64,000 nucleotides of DNA from Argopecten irradians (lineage: Eukaryota; Mollusca; Bivalvia; Pectinida; Pectinidae). The stretch is from positions 62,240,902 to 62,304,901 of the forward strand of contig NC_091134.1 in the NCBI RefSeq assembly GCF_041381155.1, given 5' to 3'. A model generated the notes under the pieces. It worked only from the letters and a program-made list of their open reading frames with translations, was not told the DNA's origin and searched no databases. This document shows positions 33,985 to 48,316 of the stretch, piece by piece (position 1 is the stretch's first letter; each line of letters starts with the position of its first letter). Both the position numbers and the translations under genes were made by a program.

Positions 33985-36925
33985 TCTACATTCAAACTTT
34001 TCTTTCAAATAGAAAAAAGTGTAAATCATAATTAATGTTGTTATATCTACGCTCGGAAAGAGTTCCTTTTGAACCCCCCCCCCCCCTCCAAAAAGTTTTT
34101 TTATCGCTTTAGTGAAGTGTCTGAAATGGGTTCTTTTTAAGGGGAACCAAGAAAAATTGGGGCTTGGTCTTTTTGGGGTTAAAAATAAAAAAAAATAAAA
34201 ATATATAGTTTTCTCTATACATTTGTATCTATTTTAATCGCATTCATGTGATATTTTATATATTCTGAAATGTGGTCATATATACAAGGTACCATATTCG
34301 GTAATGTGGTTATATATTTGATATATTTGAGGAAAAGTCTGTTACTTATTTACTGTTTTAGGAATTTTTAGGAAGAACAGGAGGGGGGTTCAAAAGGAAC
34401 TCTTACCCTACGCTCTTTGTCAATATCATTATGGTCTATGCTAACAATGTTAGAGGTTTGTGAAATCAGCATGATGAAGAAGTTGGAATTTAGTCATTTA
34501 CCAAAGATGCAGCAACCCAATTAAGAAACTAAACAGAATGCATACGAAGTCGCATTGTTTAATCGAGGCATATTTCAAGTTTTGAAAATCTGACCTATAA
34601 AGTACATGTGAAAATTTAGCTTATGCATTGTTATTTTAGTTGAACACAAGCCATGGGCGGCCATATATCGCTCTTCTCACAGAGACCTGAGCAATATTCA
34701 CATCTTATCCTGTACTAGGTCTTAGATTGGTGTGTGGATACTAGGACAGTTCCAACTTTAGTCTTTGTAAACTGTAACTTATGTTCTAGTTCCTAAGATA
34801 CCTACTGTTGAAGAATAAATCACGAGGGTTCCAACGATGAGGATTGATGGAGACTACGAGAGAGCTCTAGGTCCATCACGACCTCTTGAGGTAGGACACT
34901 TTCTACCTTTGAGAATGGAGATATGATGTTATTCATATGCTTGATGTGTTGCTGCTGGCCTACCATTTCCAGACTGTCATTGTTCTTGACCAAGATGTGA
35001 GGATCGCTTTAAAATACTGCTACAGAGTACACATACCTGATTCTAATGCACATTACATAAAACACTCTACCGATCTGTATTTCGTCGGATTATGATTACA
35101 TTTAAAACAGTAAAGTAGTAAAAACACATATTCTACTGCCACAACTATATTGTATTTGTGTGATACCACTACAAACTTAGTTACCGATACAAAATATTAC
35201 TGTAAACACATAATGTGAATAGTTTCTCCTGGTACCAAACAATTAACGTCCTATTAACAGCCAAGGTCATGTGACCATGGAAGGCTTCCCATGTATGCGG
35301 TGTGTTGCTTGTATGAAGTACGGGTGTATGGTTTGGGAGACTGTGGTATTTATATATTCGTGTTTTGTTTTCTTGTATAGTAGAATCTTGTCATTTTTAT
35401 AGTGCTATATCACTGTTCAAAGCATGCTGCCGAAGACACCAAGAAACACACCCACCGGTCACATTATACTGACAACGGGAGAACCAGTCGAATTGATGGA
35501 TGTATATTGCATATATACCGTATAACTATAGATAACCATTGTAGAGAAGACAAGCATTCCACGGCAGTGGATGTGTCGCCTGCACACCAGTTTAAAACAT
35601 CACAAAAATTGTAAAATACCATTATAACGTTGAAAAATATATTGCTACTGGAAAAGGAAAAAAAAATTGATACAGAGTGGAGAAAGTGGAAAAAACTTGT
35701 TAATTTCTCTAAAAGCCTGTCTCAGTGTTTCTTCATTATATATTTAAGATAACTTTTGACAAGGCCGACTACCACAATTCTGATAGCCTACCTTCATCTT
35801 TTCTCAATCTTTATCTTACCCCTTTGTTTTAATCCCTTTTCTTTCTGCTCTACTGATAATATAAGTGCATACCTCTATCAATATATATATATACTATAAG
35901 CCTAACTTAAATCTAATTTACTAATATCACCTTACTGATAACCGCCTTCATGAGTGAAAGATAGTATGAGAGAAGAGTATATATATGATTATGTATGTTT
36001 CTGTTTTTTATGTTTGGATGGAAGAGCGTGATTGCTCTTGAATTAGTACAAGATGAGAATATGGACTATGATATATGACTGTATGATTACATGTATGTTG
36101 GCGAATACGAAGTTATATTGAATTATGCGATGATGAATGATGATGATATGAGATGATGGTGAGATGATTTGAGAGGATAATGATGATGTGATGATGATGA
36201 TGATGATAAATGTTGATGAAGATGGTGATACTGATGGCAAATGCATGTATTGAGATGATACTTACTTATTCAAGTGTTGGTCATGTCATAGTAAATCCTG
36301 AAGGGAGGGTACTACATTCAAACTTTTCTTTCAAATAGAAAAAAAGTGTAAATCATAATTAATGTTGTTGGCCAAAAAGTTATATCTACGCTCTTTGTCA
36401 ATATCATTATGGTCTATGCTAACAATGTTAGAGGTTTGTGAAATCAGCCTGATGAAGAAGTTGGAATTTAGTCATTTAACAAAGATGCAGCAACCCAATT
36501 AAGAAACTAAACAGAATGCATACGAAGTCGCATTGTTAAATCGAGGCATCTTTCAATTTTTGAAAATCTGACCTATAAAGTACACGTGAAAATTTATCTT
36601 CTGCATTGTTATTTTAGTTGAACACATGCCATGGGCGGCCATATATAGCTCTTCTCACAGAGACCTGAGCAATATTCACATCTTATCCAGATCCTGTACT
36701 AAGTCTTAGATTGGTGTGTGAATATTAGGACAGTTCCAACTATAGTCTATGTAAACTGTAACTTATTTCCTAGTTCCTTAGATACCCACTGCTGAAGAAT
36801 AAATCACGAGCGTTCCAACGATGAGGATTGATGGAGACTACGAGAGAGCTCTAGGTCCATCACGACCTCTTGAGGTAGGACACTTTCTACCTTTGAGAAT
36901 GGAGATATGATGTTCTTCGTATGCG
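33985..36925. repeat. Duplicated segment, direct copies about 2 kb apart
   Basis: Copy 1 (about 33985-34925) and copy 2 (about 36310-36910) share long near-identical stretches, such as TATCATTATGGTCTATGCTA, AGCAACCCAATTAAGAAACT and GGTCCATCACGACCTCTTGA. Copy 1 alone carries the insertion at 34055-34407. GAT-rich microsatellite follows copy 2 and precedes it at 36100-36240. No coding potential supported. Confidence 0.9.
34047..34415. mobile_element. hAT-like MITE with 8-bp duplication and a matching empty site
   Basis: CTACGCTC at 34047-34054 and 34408-34415 brackets a 353-bp element with inverted ends GAGTTCCTTTTGAACCCCCC and its complement. The duplicated segment near 36387 has a single CTACGCTC running straight into TTTGTCAAT, the uninterrupted site. 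Confidence 0.9.
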
Positions 36926-37110
36926 TATGGTGATACTGATGGCGATGATGATGATGGTAATATGATGATTGTAATATTGATGGTGATGAGTAAGATATTG
37001 AGAATCATGGAATGATGATGATATAGATGATGGTTGTGATGATGATGATTATGATGAATGATGATGATGATGATTATATGAGTAAGATGTTTGAGATGAG
37101 TGTGATAGTG
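36112..37110. repeat. GAT microsatellite tracts
   Basis: Imperfect (GAT)n runs at about 36125-36240 and 36930-37085. They produce meaningless His/Ile-rich open frames on the minus strand. Confidence 0.9.
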
Positions 37111-37139
37111 ATATTGACTGTGAATAAACATAAAAGTAT

Positions 37140-39848
37140 TTAGCTATATATAGTATTTTGGTTTATTGCATATGAAAAAAGAAATTTAAAAAAAAATCTT
37201 CTGTCATATCGTTTATATCTTATTTATTATAACAACTTATTTGTTTTTTGAACCAATATTCATTCTCTGATACTCGAGCAGGAATGGTCGTTGTAAAGAG
37301 TGGACTTAAATGTTTCAAAAAGGTAGGTCAAGGTTTGCTTTTGGTGATCTGCATATATCCATGCTGGCAATGGTGATTTTTTTTGCGTTGTGATATGTAA
37401 TTGATTTGACTTTCCCCTACTCATACCGTTGTTTAAAACAAAATCGAAGGGAACGACATAATTTTGGTATTCTTAAAAATATTTGAATAAATAAACACTG
37501 AATATATATTCGCGTGTAATGCATGTTGTAAATCTTTTACATAGATGTACAGATTTTACAAAAAGGATAAAAACATAAAACCAAACAAACAAAAGTTTGC
37601 GAATAAAATGGTCTTTAGGCCTTCGATATAATATTCTTTTCGTATAACGTTAGTTGAAACTTTGAATAAAACTTTCAGAGAGCCTGTGCACATCTAAGCA
37701 ATAAAACCACTCCGCGATGGAAATTTAATGTTATTTTGTTCATTTTACATATTACTTGATGGTATGAATAAATCACACCTCAGTATTCAAAAACACAAAC
37801 ATTGAATTTGTACTTACATATTCACCATAGACGGTATGTTTTAAGTGTTCAGTAGGGACACTATGATTTATGTATACCTACGCGTCATGTATGGTCCCAA
37901 AATCACGAACAACGCCTTCTTTGATGTATTCCTCCGCGGCAGACTTTCGGTGGATTTTGGATTGTTTACGTTTTTTCAAATTTACGTAATTCATGCTACT
38001 GATCGATTAATGTAATGAAATGTTAGGAAGACAATTGCAAAAGAAAGTTCTTATAACGGTTATAGATGTTTTTGTTTCGGTTGCTTTGACTAACTATATC
38101 TGATGATATTATTGCGCAGTAAAAGTTAATGGTTATGAGGTTCCTCCCTTGTTCTGTCACTGGGAGCTAGTTGTGCCTATTGCGTTATATTGAAAGTGAA
38201 AAAGTACAAAGTTTATCAACATAAACTTAAAAAATATAATTATAATATAGATCTATATATATACGAGCTACTAAAAGTGACAAATGAACTTATATTGTCG
38301 TGTAATGTACAGTAGCCTTCCGAAGACTTGCTGAAGTCCGAAGTTTTCTTGACGTTATCGTTCTTATAAATTCAAAAGAAATTTGAGTGTTATAAGTAGC
38401 CAAATAATGTACCTTTTATTTGGCAAAAATATCTGGCGATGATTTATTATTATTCAAAAGTCGACAAAGCAAATATCACGATAATATGTTCTTCACGATA
38501 ATATGTCGCCAACCAGTAGAGTTCTTACGAAGACTTGCTAAAGTCCGATGCAATACATGAAGGTTTTTTGATGTAACCGACTAGCGTTCTTGTGAATTTA
38601 AAATAAATCCGAGTTTTATACGTAACGAAATAATGTACTTTTATCTGGCAAAAGTATCTGGCCATGATTTATAAGTCAAAAGTCGTCAAAGCAACCCATG
38701 TTATTTTCTAAACAGGAAACCAAAATATATCCGCAAATCGTAACATTTCTAATGTTATATTTTTCCGAAAATATTCTTAAATGTTAAATGGATATGAAGA
38801 TACGGCTATGTTAACTTATGATTTTTTTTTGTCTTTAAAGAGATGATGAAATTTATAACGTTAGTAATTAATAAAGAATTATAAAAAAATGAAACTCAGA
38901 TTCTGACCGGTTTTATTGGTGTTGAAATCGTTATTTCAGAAATAATTTTAATATGAAATTTATTTCAGGAAAATGAGTTATTCAACTTATTGTTCTTGAA
39001 TCAACTTTAAATATCGTGAAATAATTAATTTTCTCTTTGTTTCTGGCTTTCTGATTGGCCTATTCATTTTTTTCATTCCATGATGAAAAAAAAAAAATCC
39101 TAGAATGGCGGGGAAACCCGACGTTCATACCCCGATGAAATTAAAAAATAGTGACTTCAATGCTCAAACAAAATTTCTTTCATAACCCGATGAAATTAAA
39201 AAAATAGTGACTTCAATGCTTAAATAAATACGGTATACCGTTAATATATTTTATTTAACTCCAAAATTCAACACTGCATACTTAATTAGTATACTAAATT
39301 CAATATTTAAATGAAAAACCAATTCTTTATTCCTTTGTTCGAGTCCTTCATTCACAGCATCTGTGAGTTGCCTTGGCACTTTGATTAACATCAAGGCGTT
39401 GCAAGGACGACTAGTTTGGTAACTGACGTTTCTTTGTGTGTCTTGGACAGCATGCCCCAGAGACTATAATATGTTTAGGAACATTCCACGCATGCATTGT
39501 CCATCTATCGCTTTAAAATAGTTATTTAGACGAAAGAACGCTTTAAAAAAAGAAAACAGCACAAAAAAGTGATTTTGTGTTGTGTATCTACAGTCTTTTG
39601 ACCATATTATTTTCTCTTTGAAGTATCAGCAATTTACATAATGCTCTTTATCGTAAAGCGCGAGTAATTGCACAGTTCCATTACACATGTAATTCACATT
39701 TTCGTTAAAGGACAATGCATAAACTCGTTCATATTTAACACAATTTTATTTTACAAATGTAATGATATTAACATATAAACTACATGTATTTGAAAGAATG
39801 GTGTTGAGAAAGCATCTTGCTTCACGGTATCAATTTGGTTATTATAGT
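37140..39848. other. Gene-free, AT-rich DNA with a local duplication
   Basis: No gene supported. A diverged direct duplication of about 170 bp (GAAGACTTGCT(G/A)AAGTCCGA through GTCAAAGCAA) occurs at about 38320-38475 and 38525-38695. A shorter one (CCCGATGAAATTAAAAAA... GTGACTTCAATGCT) lies at about 39132 and 39187. Confidence 0.7.
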
Positions 39849-39997
39849 AGGATCTCGCACTCCTGGCTACGTAACATGAACTTTATTATGCGAGTGCAAT
39901 AAATTGATATGCCACGAGCCTTTTAGGCGAATTGCATATCAAATTATTAAACGAGTTTAATAAATTTCATATTACGTAGCCACGAGTGTAAGATTCT
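39849..39997. repeat. Fold-back element 2, with CREs nearby
   Basis: GCTACGTAA and TGATATGC on the left mirror GCATATCA and TTACGTAGC on the right. The loop region is CACGAGCCTTTTAGGCG. Two TGACGTCA palindromes follow at 40278-40285 and 40315-40322. Confidence 0.85.
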
Positions 39998-40399
39998 ATT
40001 TATCATATAAAGAGTATCAATGGAAATATAGACAAAACTTTCGATTTTTGTCTTACGATATTTATGACATGGCTGAACAGACCAGTTGTGTGATAAATAG
40101 AGGATCTTTATATTAAATAACTTTTATTCTATTTTAGATAAATCATCTACTATTCTATTTATCACATAACTTTTATTAATAGAAATATCAGTAAAACTTT
40201 AACTTTCGTTTCTATATGATACAAAACAGCAGAAATACGGCTCAGATGTGACATTACCATGAAATGAGACAATCATGTGACGTCATATATAATTTATGAT
40301 GTCAAAATTACATGTGACGTCATAATAGTGTTATAACATATTTGTCTTACGATATTCATGACATGACCGTATGATATGGCTGGATGGGCGAGTTATGCG

Positions 40400-42083
40400 A
40401 TTAATTAAGTAAAATATAATGGGCTTGTTATGCAAGCCATGAAACATCAAAAACAGACTGAAGAATAAATCAAATGGTTTACATGAACACATAACAAGAA
40501 GACCAGAGACAATTATGTAAATATGAAAGTATTAATACATGCATTTCAAAGAAAAATATGCTGTACACGTTCACTGATTCAAAAAACGCAAATACTTTAA
40601 ACGACGGATTTCCAATGAGAAAATAAAACCCATAATATATATTAATTAAAAACAGAAACAAAGAAACAATATCGGAACCTGAATACATGAAAAAAGAAAT
40701 AAATAAAATAAAACCAAAACTTCTGATAAAGTTTGGGTATAGAAGCAGTTGGATCAATTACCCTATCCAAGATAGTCGACCAGGAACATATATCATATAC
40801 TAGTAAGATACATCACGTACATTTTTAAAACATAACAGCACGTTTCTTGCTAATCTCAGATAAAATTAATGAAGTACCAAACTGAAGTTGTCCTCCGTGA
40901 CATTAAATACACAATAATTTAGAGGTAATTGTGACAATTTTGATATTTCACCCCAAGACCAGCCCAAGGACTATAGGCTATAATAACATGGTTACGGAAA
41001 TAGAAAGGGTGTAATATCAAAATAAAATCATTACAAAATCATATCTATATATCAAATACCAACACACATCTGCAGTAAGTCAGATGCCTAAACCACGTGC
41101 ACCACACGAGTAAGCCATCCCATAAGAGGTCAACAGCTGATGCAATATTTTAATCTAAAGATATATAAATATGTAAATTAATACCAATCATAACACATCT
41201 ACATATCATGATGATATGTCACAAGTTTAAAGCTGTGTAGGTTCAAAAACATTAAAAAGCAAATCAAAATAAACTTCAATGACGTATTTCACAAGACATT
41301 AAGTAGTAGATATGTCTCTGATAAGGTTACTACGTTCATTCTCCACTAAACGTCACAACTAAAAAGGAAAGGTCAAAAAGAAAATACTAATTGTAAAATA
41401 TGTGTAACACACTGTATCAACATATGATTTCTTTCTTTTGATGTGTCTAATGCTGAATTTGTGTAAATGTGATGAGCTTCATATCATGTCCCTGGCAAAA
41501 GATGTTATACACATAAAAATCTGAAAAGAGAAAAGTGAATCAATCAGACCAAATGTGAATCACGGTGAAACTGTTATGAAAAGTACGTGTAGTTTCATTT
41601 TAACGTAACTTGTTTCATTTGGTGTAAAATTTTATGGAACCAATCAAGCTTACATGCTTCAAAGTTATCATCGATTTCAAAACAGTTGCAGTGGAGAAAT
41701 GCCAGTTCTATTCTTTGTGAAATAGCTCATAAGCTACATTCATAATGTATATATATATTGGGTTTTTTTATTTCGCCTGCTTGTTTTACCGGAAGACTTA
41801 CCAGTGGTATCGTGTCCACTGTGGGCTAGTCTTTACAGGAATTACTGTCAACTCCACCTGTTATATATGGAGTTTTGATTGCTTCAGGAAGTGCAACAAA
41901 GATCCGGGAGCAGTACAACATTCAACCATTTGTTGATGGAAAGCCAACGTGAACAGGAACTAATGACAAAGCACACATGGCTCATTTTAACTAAAGCAGA
42001 TATCATATTCCGGGTCACCCAGTCCATAGCTTGATAGCTGAATTGATTGAAAAAACGCGCATTTGAACACAAGATTAACATGG
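40400..42083. other. Gene-free DNA and IAP 3' flank
   Basis: No other coding region supported. TTTATT at 41767-41772 gives a minus-strand AATAAA 310 bp beyond the IAP stop, a candidate polyadenylation signal. Confidence 0.5.
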
Positions 42084-45000
42084 TTACGTGAGCCAGGTTT
42101 TGACTGTGCCCTGTATGATGACTCCACATACAGGACAGCGCCTCACTGCTTGAGCGCATATTTGACAACACAGGAGATGGGCACACGGAAGAAACGCGAT
42201 TGAGGCATCTTCATCTTCACATATCCTACACAGCATTTGTTTTTTTAATCTGTGGTTCTCTTCCATCAGCCGTCGCACCTCACGTTCTGAAAATGCGAAG
42301 GTGAATTTGTGTTATCAGATTCACATAATATATAGTTTATAATGCAGTACATCCTCCTATTGTGAGTGTTGAGAAGAAATGAATGTTAAAACATAAGAAG
42401 CAAAAAGGTGTTTATATATATATATATATGCAGTAAATACGACTACTACGTTTGCAACAAGCTAATCTATTGAAAACAACGCTAATTTATTGTAAACATC
42501 GTTAATCTAATGTATGTAAACAACACAAATCTATTGTAAGCAAGGCTTATCTATTGAAGACAGTGTTAATAAAAGAGTGGTACCACTTAAGGTGGTAGTC
42601 TCACATTCCCCAAAATTTTCCTGTCGTTCAATATTTTTCATATTTGATTTATGAAGTAAATATGTTGTTATGCATCTTCTGTCAAAGTTTCGAAGAAATT
42701 GAACCATCCATTTTTTCTAAATACATGTAAATATTCAAATTTGCCATTTTTGAGTAGATTCTGCACATGATAAAACAGCATTAGTCTGTACTAAATCTGC
42801 CCTGTAAATGAAAATAATTAACAAAATGTTCTACGATATATATATTGTTTAATTGATGTGATATATATCAATCCTTTTTTGAAGAAAATGCTTTACTTCT
42901 CGTCATAATTAATTTCTAGTGATCATTTTTGGAGGAAATTAGGTAAAAAAGACGCAAGTAAATTACCTAAAATATTCTCACCAAAATGAAAATAAATCAA
43001 AATTGTGAAGTTCAATTTTTATAGAAAAATAACAGACTAAAAAGTGACAAAGTTGCTTTTAATCAGTCAATTTTCAAGAAAATTGAACCACAATTTGTCA
43101 AGATAGAGCATTTTTAGCACCAAAAAACCTTCATTTTTCATTGAAAAAGACGGGATTCACAATAGAGTTATCTCCCCTAATATGTATACTTTTTATACAA
43201 TCACTGCAGAATTTTCTGTTACAATATAGCCTAGATGTCAATACTTTTAGTTTTAAAATCATTAACAATGTTTAATTAATATATATTTACCAGAAAATAG
43301 CAATTTAAGATTGATAGGATTATTTGTGTTGTTATTTTTCAAACTAATAAAATAATTTATTCATAAATTCGAACTTCAGAAAAGGGGGTATTAATCAAAT
43401 CGCGGTCATTCAAATGCTTGAAGAGCTTGGGGCACTGTCATAACTCAAGCGTCTGTATGAAAAAATCATGATCTATCTCCCTTACCACGAGACTACATTC
43501 TTAATATTGATTCTTCATAGCTGCAATGTTTTCACATAATCCATTCGACTCTAAAATAAATGGACGTCTTAAAGCATTTTCAGAGATGCGCTTAATACTG
43601 ACATATGTTATACAGTAAAATAAGTATATTTGTGTTGTTTTTATCAGAAAGGGAAAATACAAAGTACATTCGCCATTGGCTGTTGAATTCTGGTGACTAC
43701 ATATATTTAAACTCCAAAATTGGAGTGAAAGGAGATGTAAAAGATACTTTCTGTAATAGTGCTTAAAAGAAACTTAACAATAATTCAGTGCTATTTTGAG
43801 AGTACTGATTTAATAACATTACTTATAAATCTCAAGATACAAGTTACTTATGTAATAAGTGCCAAGTGTCGTGTTTATAATAATATTATAATTATAATTT
43901 CCATGTTAAAATACAAAATGTATTTAAACCGGATCATCCATTACTGGGAAATTTTGGATGGCACACTTTCTCGCTGTTTATCCTGTAATTCCGCTTTGAT
44001 TGTAATGATGATTTGACAAACTGATTATATATAGAACACAGATACTTTTCCATGTGTTCTATAGGCCTAGAATAATTTTTGTACCGTTCTGTCTTATTTT
44101 ATATAGACTCCGACGAACGTCCGAGCTATTCACAAATAGACAATAGAACAGTCATTACAACCTGAGTTGTGGGATAATAATGCTGATAATAAAGATGACT
44201 TATTACAATGACAATACACTGCTAACTTTTAAATAGCTGTACAAATTGATTGAGCTGTATCACATTTTTGGTTCTTCAGGATAAGGACAACCATCACTCT
44301 TGTCATACAGCTTAGTCACAAGATGTCGTCATAGGTATAGAGCAAGCAAAGATCGAGGCTAGCAGTTAACACACAAATAAATTTGAATTTTCATTGCCTA
44401 CTTTTAACTGTCGAAAAAAAATCAAAACACTTTTATGATTTTTTTTTAAATTAAAAAAGTAGATACTGGCAAATATGAAGCGAATGATATAGTAACGTGG
44501 TTATCTAGGAATGCATTTCCTTGTCTGAAGTGATAAATTCCCTAAAATTACAAATGATGTAATACTTGTAAACAGCAGTTGTAAGGAACACATGTAGCCC
44601 AATATATAGACAAACACCTAACTTACCGTCTGGGTCCTCACTGTTTGTGTTCGGTATGTTCTCACTGCTTGGTAGTCCTCTATCATCCATAGTAGTACAC
44701 CCCCCTTCATTAGTACGTAGCATCTCTCTCAGAATATCAGTACTGTGGATGTCGCTCTTCCCTACAAATACATGGATATGACATAGTAAATCTCGTCTAG
44801 TATGATTTGTTTTTGTAGTTGTATGTCGTAACGGGACGTGGAGTGCTTGTGAGCAATCAAGTGCTTTCCAAATTGCTTTCGAAACATGCAATGATACGGA
44901 GTAATTAGTTTTTTCTTTCTATTTAGTAGTTATTTAATGATGGTCACATCGGGACAAAAATTACAATCTGTTCTAAGAATCAGGTGGCGAAAATGGAACA

Positions 45001-48000
45001 GAATGCGCCAAAGACAGTAATCACTTTCTCTCAAAATTTTCCGAAAGATTAAAAAATGTATGAAAAAATTATACTGTGTTATATTTTGACGCGTTGAAAT
45101 AATCACCAAAACCTTATATGACTAGTTTGATAATCCTTTCAACATTGCGGAAGATAAGTCACATCCGAGGAAGTATACATTGATAACTCATTTCCCTGAG
45201 TATTTATATCTTGTTTTACTGTAATGACAAAGAAGGAAATTAGAGTCTAGTGTTGCTTGGTCCCTATAATCTGACTTTTCTCCTTGTGGCACGGAAGTAT
45301 GGACTTACAAAGATAAATGAAAAATAAGCCACACAAACAATTTTATTGATAATTTACTGGTTTGATTTTAGTCAGATATAACCTGCTGAATATGGTGTTG
45401 GTGGAATACGATCAGATATTCCATTTGGACGACGTTACTTCTCTTTAGTGACATTTCTTTACTTCTCGCCTATTCCTTAAATTGTTCATGGTATTGTAAC
45501 ATAACTATTTAATACCGTTATACATAGATCATTGTTTTACAGCAGGAAAACTAGGTGGTAGATTCAGCTGAATTGCAATAAATCTTAATGATAGTAGCAC
45601 CAAAACTGGAGAGTATGCTCTCCTTTTTGACAACTCTTTAAATCGTCAAAAAATGATAATATCTCTAATAATTGACTAATACTAGTTATCATTGCTTTGA
45701 TTTACGCTCCCAATATATGAGTTGAGAGCTATGTGACAGAACTGGGATTACCTTTGGACCACAGGTCCTGGATCACTTGTTTGGCCTGTTCTGGGGAGTA
45801 CCCTTGTTGTAACACGCTCTGAAATGCTGGTAGCTCCTCCATCATTTTGTCAGTCAGAAGTTCATCTGGATTTTCGCACACTTTCCCTGACGTTTTACCA
45901 TTGCATTTTTCATTTACCTATAATATGAATAGCAAACATGTTTATAAATACACAATATATAAAATTTCAATGATTAGTGCTTAAAGATGCTCCACCGCTG
46001 ACAAATAGTATTTTTTTCCCTATCAAAAACAGGAGCAGACGATTTAGTATTTTTCTTCAGTTACAAAAGCTACTTACTTTACACCATTACCACCATTGAA
46101 AAGTTTGAGCTTCTAATTTTACTTCAAGTTAAAATATGAAAAATAATTAATTGCATCCCGAAAAAATTCCGTGGCACTATACCTAATATAGAATGAGGTA
46201 ATGTTTGCGCATGCACCAAAGGCGAAATAAATTAGTTTATGTTATTTTTTGTCTTAATAAGGCATATATATATACGATTAAACACCAATTATTGTTCAAA
46301 TGATGAATATCATTTATGCTCTGTCGGCGGTGGAGCATCTTTAAGTACTTCTTACATTTTCATTGTAGCTACTGCTCTAACGGGAAAGCAGCGCATATGA
46401 CCAGTCTGGTGATTAGGAAGTGAAATAAGCTATTTTAATGTGTAACAGTAGCTATAAAAAGCTATAATCACCAGATTATTATTCCACTGCTTTTGATATA
46501 TGTTGATTTCTGTACATAAAACATTTACCTGTACCTGATCATCTGTGGTTACTCTTTCATGCACCAGACGGATGAAGTCAAGGCCTTTGTTCTGACGTAA
46601 ATATCCACACTTTGGAAACCATCGCGCATGCTCAATCCAGGGGTCATCTCCATCCTCCCAGTTCCTCAGTCCTCCTCCACAAAAGAAGCACCTTGTATAA
46701 TCTGCGTATCCAGCATACACCAGTCCAGCCTCCGCCATAAGGCGGGGTGCCTGTGATCCTGACCACCCCCTAAACGAACTGATTCTCACGGTCAGAACAG
46801 CAAACGCTGGGTATTTAGGCTTGTCGAATATTACCCCAAGAGGTGCTAACTTCTGAATCACCGATTCACTGACAGAACCAGAAGCGGAAGAAGATCCAGT
46901 ATGACTGCGGCGATTTTGAACTGGCGAGGTATTCCGTAGACCGCTAGCTGTATCATTCATTTGTGGTCCAGTATTATGCTGCCCGTTCCTAACATTATCA
47001 TGCGCACGTTCAGGTGATTGTCCATTTAGATAGCTTCTTGCCATGTGCTGAGTCTGTGTAGGTCTGTCCGTAGGATAAGTTGGTATTGGTTCCCTTTCAT
47101 TTGTACGATATTCACCAGAAGGATCCTCTTGTTGTGTATCAATATTCCTAATCGGTGTATTAAAATGACGACCGTTCCGTCCGTCTTCGCCGTTGTTAAC
47201 ACCTGATACGCCTATTGAAGTTCCACTCTGTAGATTTCCATCTGACGCAGTCTGATGCTTATTATGAAGTACAGGCTCTCCGTAATTTGTAGGCAATGGT
47301 TGAGAAGCCGTCGTGGGATTTTGAGACGAATGGTCATCATCGGTGTCTCGAGGAATCGGAATGTTAGAATCGTCTGAATCGTTCACATGCCTGCACATAG
47401 GCGATATCTGTCTGTGGATTTCAAATGGATCTTCGCCTGCAATCCAATTTGATCGATATTTCCCACAAGAATAGCATCGCACTTTGTCTAACGTACCCGT
47501 ATGGTAAAATCCAGCTCTCGCCAATAGGATTGGCCGCACGTTCATATCGCGATGCGCAGAAAATGACTGTAACCGCAACCATTCAATATTCATTGATTGC
47601 GAAGTATCGCCATCTGCTGAACTTTGAAAATAGAGATTCAGACTTGATGGGAAAACATCCAGGTATGTTTTATGATGTAAAGGTAGGCATAGCGATGAAA
47701 AGTTCTTTTTGAATACCAAAGACGAAAATGTCTCTGTCTTGTCCTTGACACTCTTTACGTCTTGTATAGTCACAGAACATTTACTGAAACATAATTTATC
47801 CATTTTTGATTCGACATCAATACTTTGGATATCCTTTATAAGACCAATTATCACCAACACGTGCATGATAATGTATAATATCCTGATGTCATAAACGATA
47901 CAGCTGATGATGGCGAATACAGCTATAAATATAATGATTCTATCAATAACCACAGAGGGTTTTCTACTCCACACGCCTAAGGTTTCATGTTGGTAATTCA

Positions 48001-48316
48001 GACGACGCTTAAAAACCTCCAGATTTACTAACTTATCATATTGCACACTGGCTTCTGTAGACTTATCTCTTTCCCCGGATTTCACTGGTTTGTTGAAAGA
48101 TTTAAACAAGCATTTTGATAACTCGGATTTGTTTCTAATAACATTGTTATGTGCGAAATTTGGACGTTTCTCCTGTTGCCGAGATGAGGTAACACCTCCG
48201 TCCGACTGTGACCGTCTGTGTCTGGGGTGAAAGTATTTGCCAAATATATGTTCCGAATGCCGACGACATCTGCTCGTATCGCGGCAACCACGGTATGGTC
48301 CTCCGAAAGAACTCAT
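42084..48316 (-). CDS. Inhibitor of apoptosis protein: two BIRs, UBA-like segment, RING, with putative membrane anchor
   Basis: Four coding exons, 46529-48316, 45752-45917, 44627-44761, 42084-42286, 2,292 nt, 763 residues. BIR1 (about 244-310) has zinc ligands C281, C284, H301, C308 and [11 protein letters not shown]2 (about 508-573) has C543, C546, H563, C570 and DGDDPWIEH. Residues about 615-652 look like a UBA domain ([15 protein letters not shown]). The C-terminal RING (716-750) reads CRIC...[10 protein letters not shown]...CPVC, an E3 ligase module. Known: BIR/UBA/RING proteins bind caspases or signalling adaptors and ubiquitinate them, and bivalves have expanded IAP families. Odd: residues about 124-160 are two strongly hydrophobic stretches ([17 protein letters not shown] and [15 protein letters not shown]), after a basic N-terminus. 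The BIRs are 200 residues apart, joined by a polar Asn/Thr/Ser-rich linker. No CARD. It is one of the BIRC2/3/4-like group, not assignable to a symbol. Confidence 0.93.
42287..44626. other. IAP intron 3
   Basis: AT-rich with a TA microsatellite near 42415-42430. The stretch TTAAGGTGGTAGTCTCACAT at 42590 and a roughly inverted counterpart near 43485 hint at an old element about 0.9 kb long. No coding sequence supported. Confidence 0.4.
45981..46344. mobile_element. piggyBac-like MITE in IAP intron 1
   Basis: TTAA at 45981-45984 and 46341-46344 brackets inverted ends AGATGCTCCACCGCTGACA and TGTCGGCGGTGGAGCATCT (one mismatch in 19). TTAA target duplication is the piggyBac hallmark. No transposase. 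Confidence 0.85.

Noticed and set aside
36043-37131. His/Ile-rich open frames
   Set aside because: They are translations of GAT/ATC microsatellites.
46430-48316. Single-exon 628-residue IAP reading
   Set aside because: The last 32 residues run past a good donor at 46528 and lack family resemblance. Splicing to 45917 gives a phase-consistent UBA and RING.
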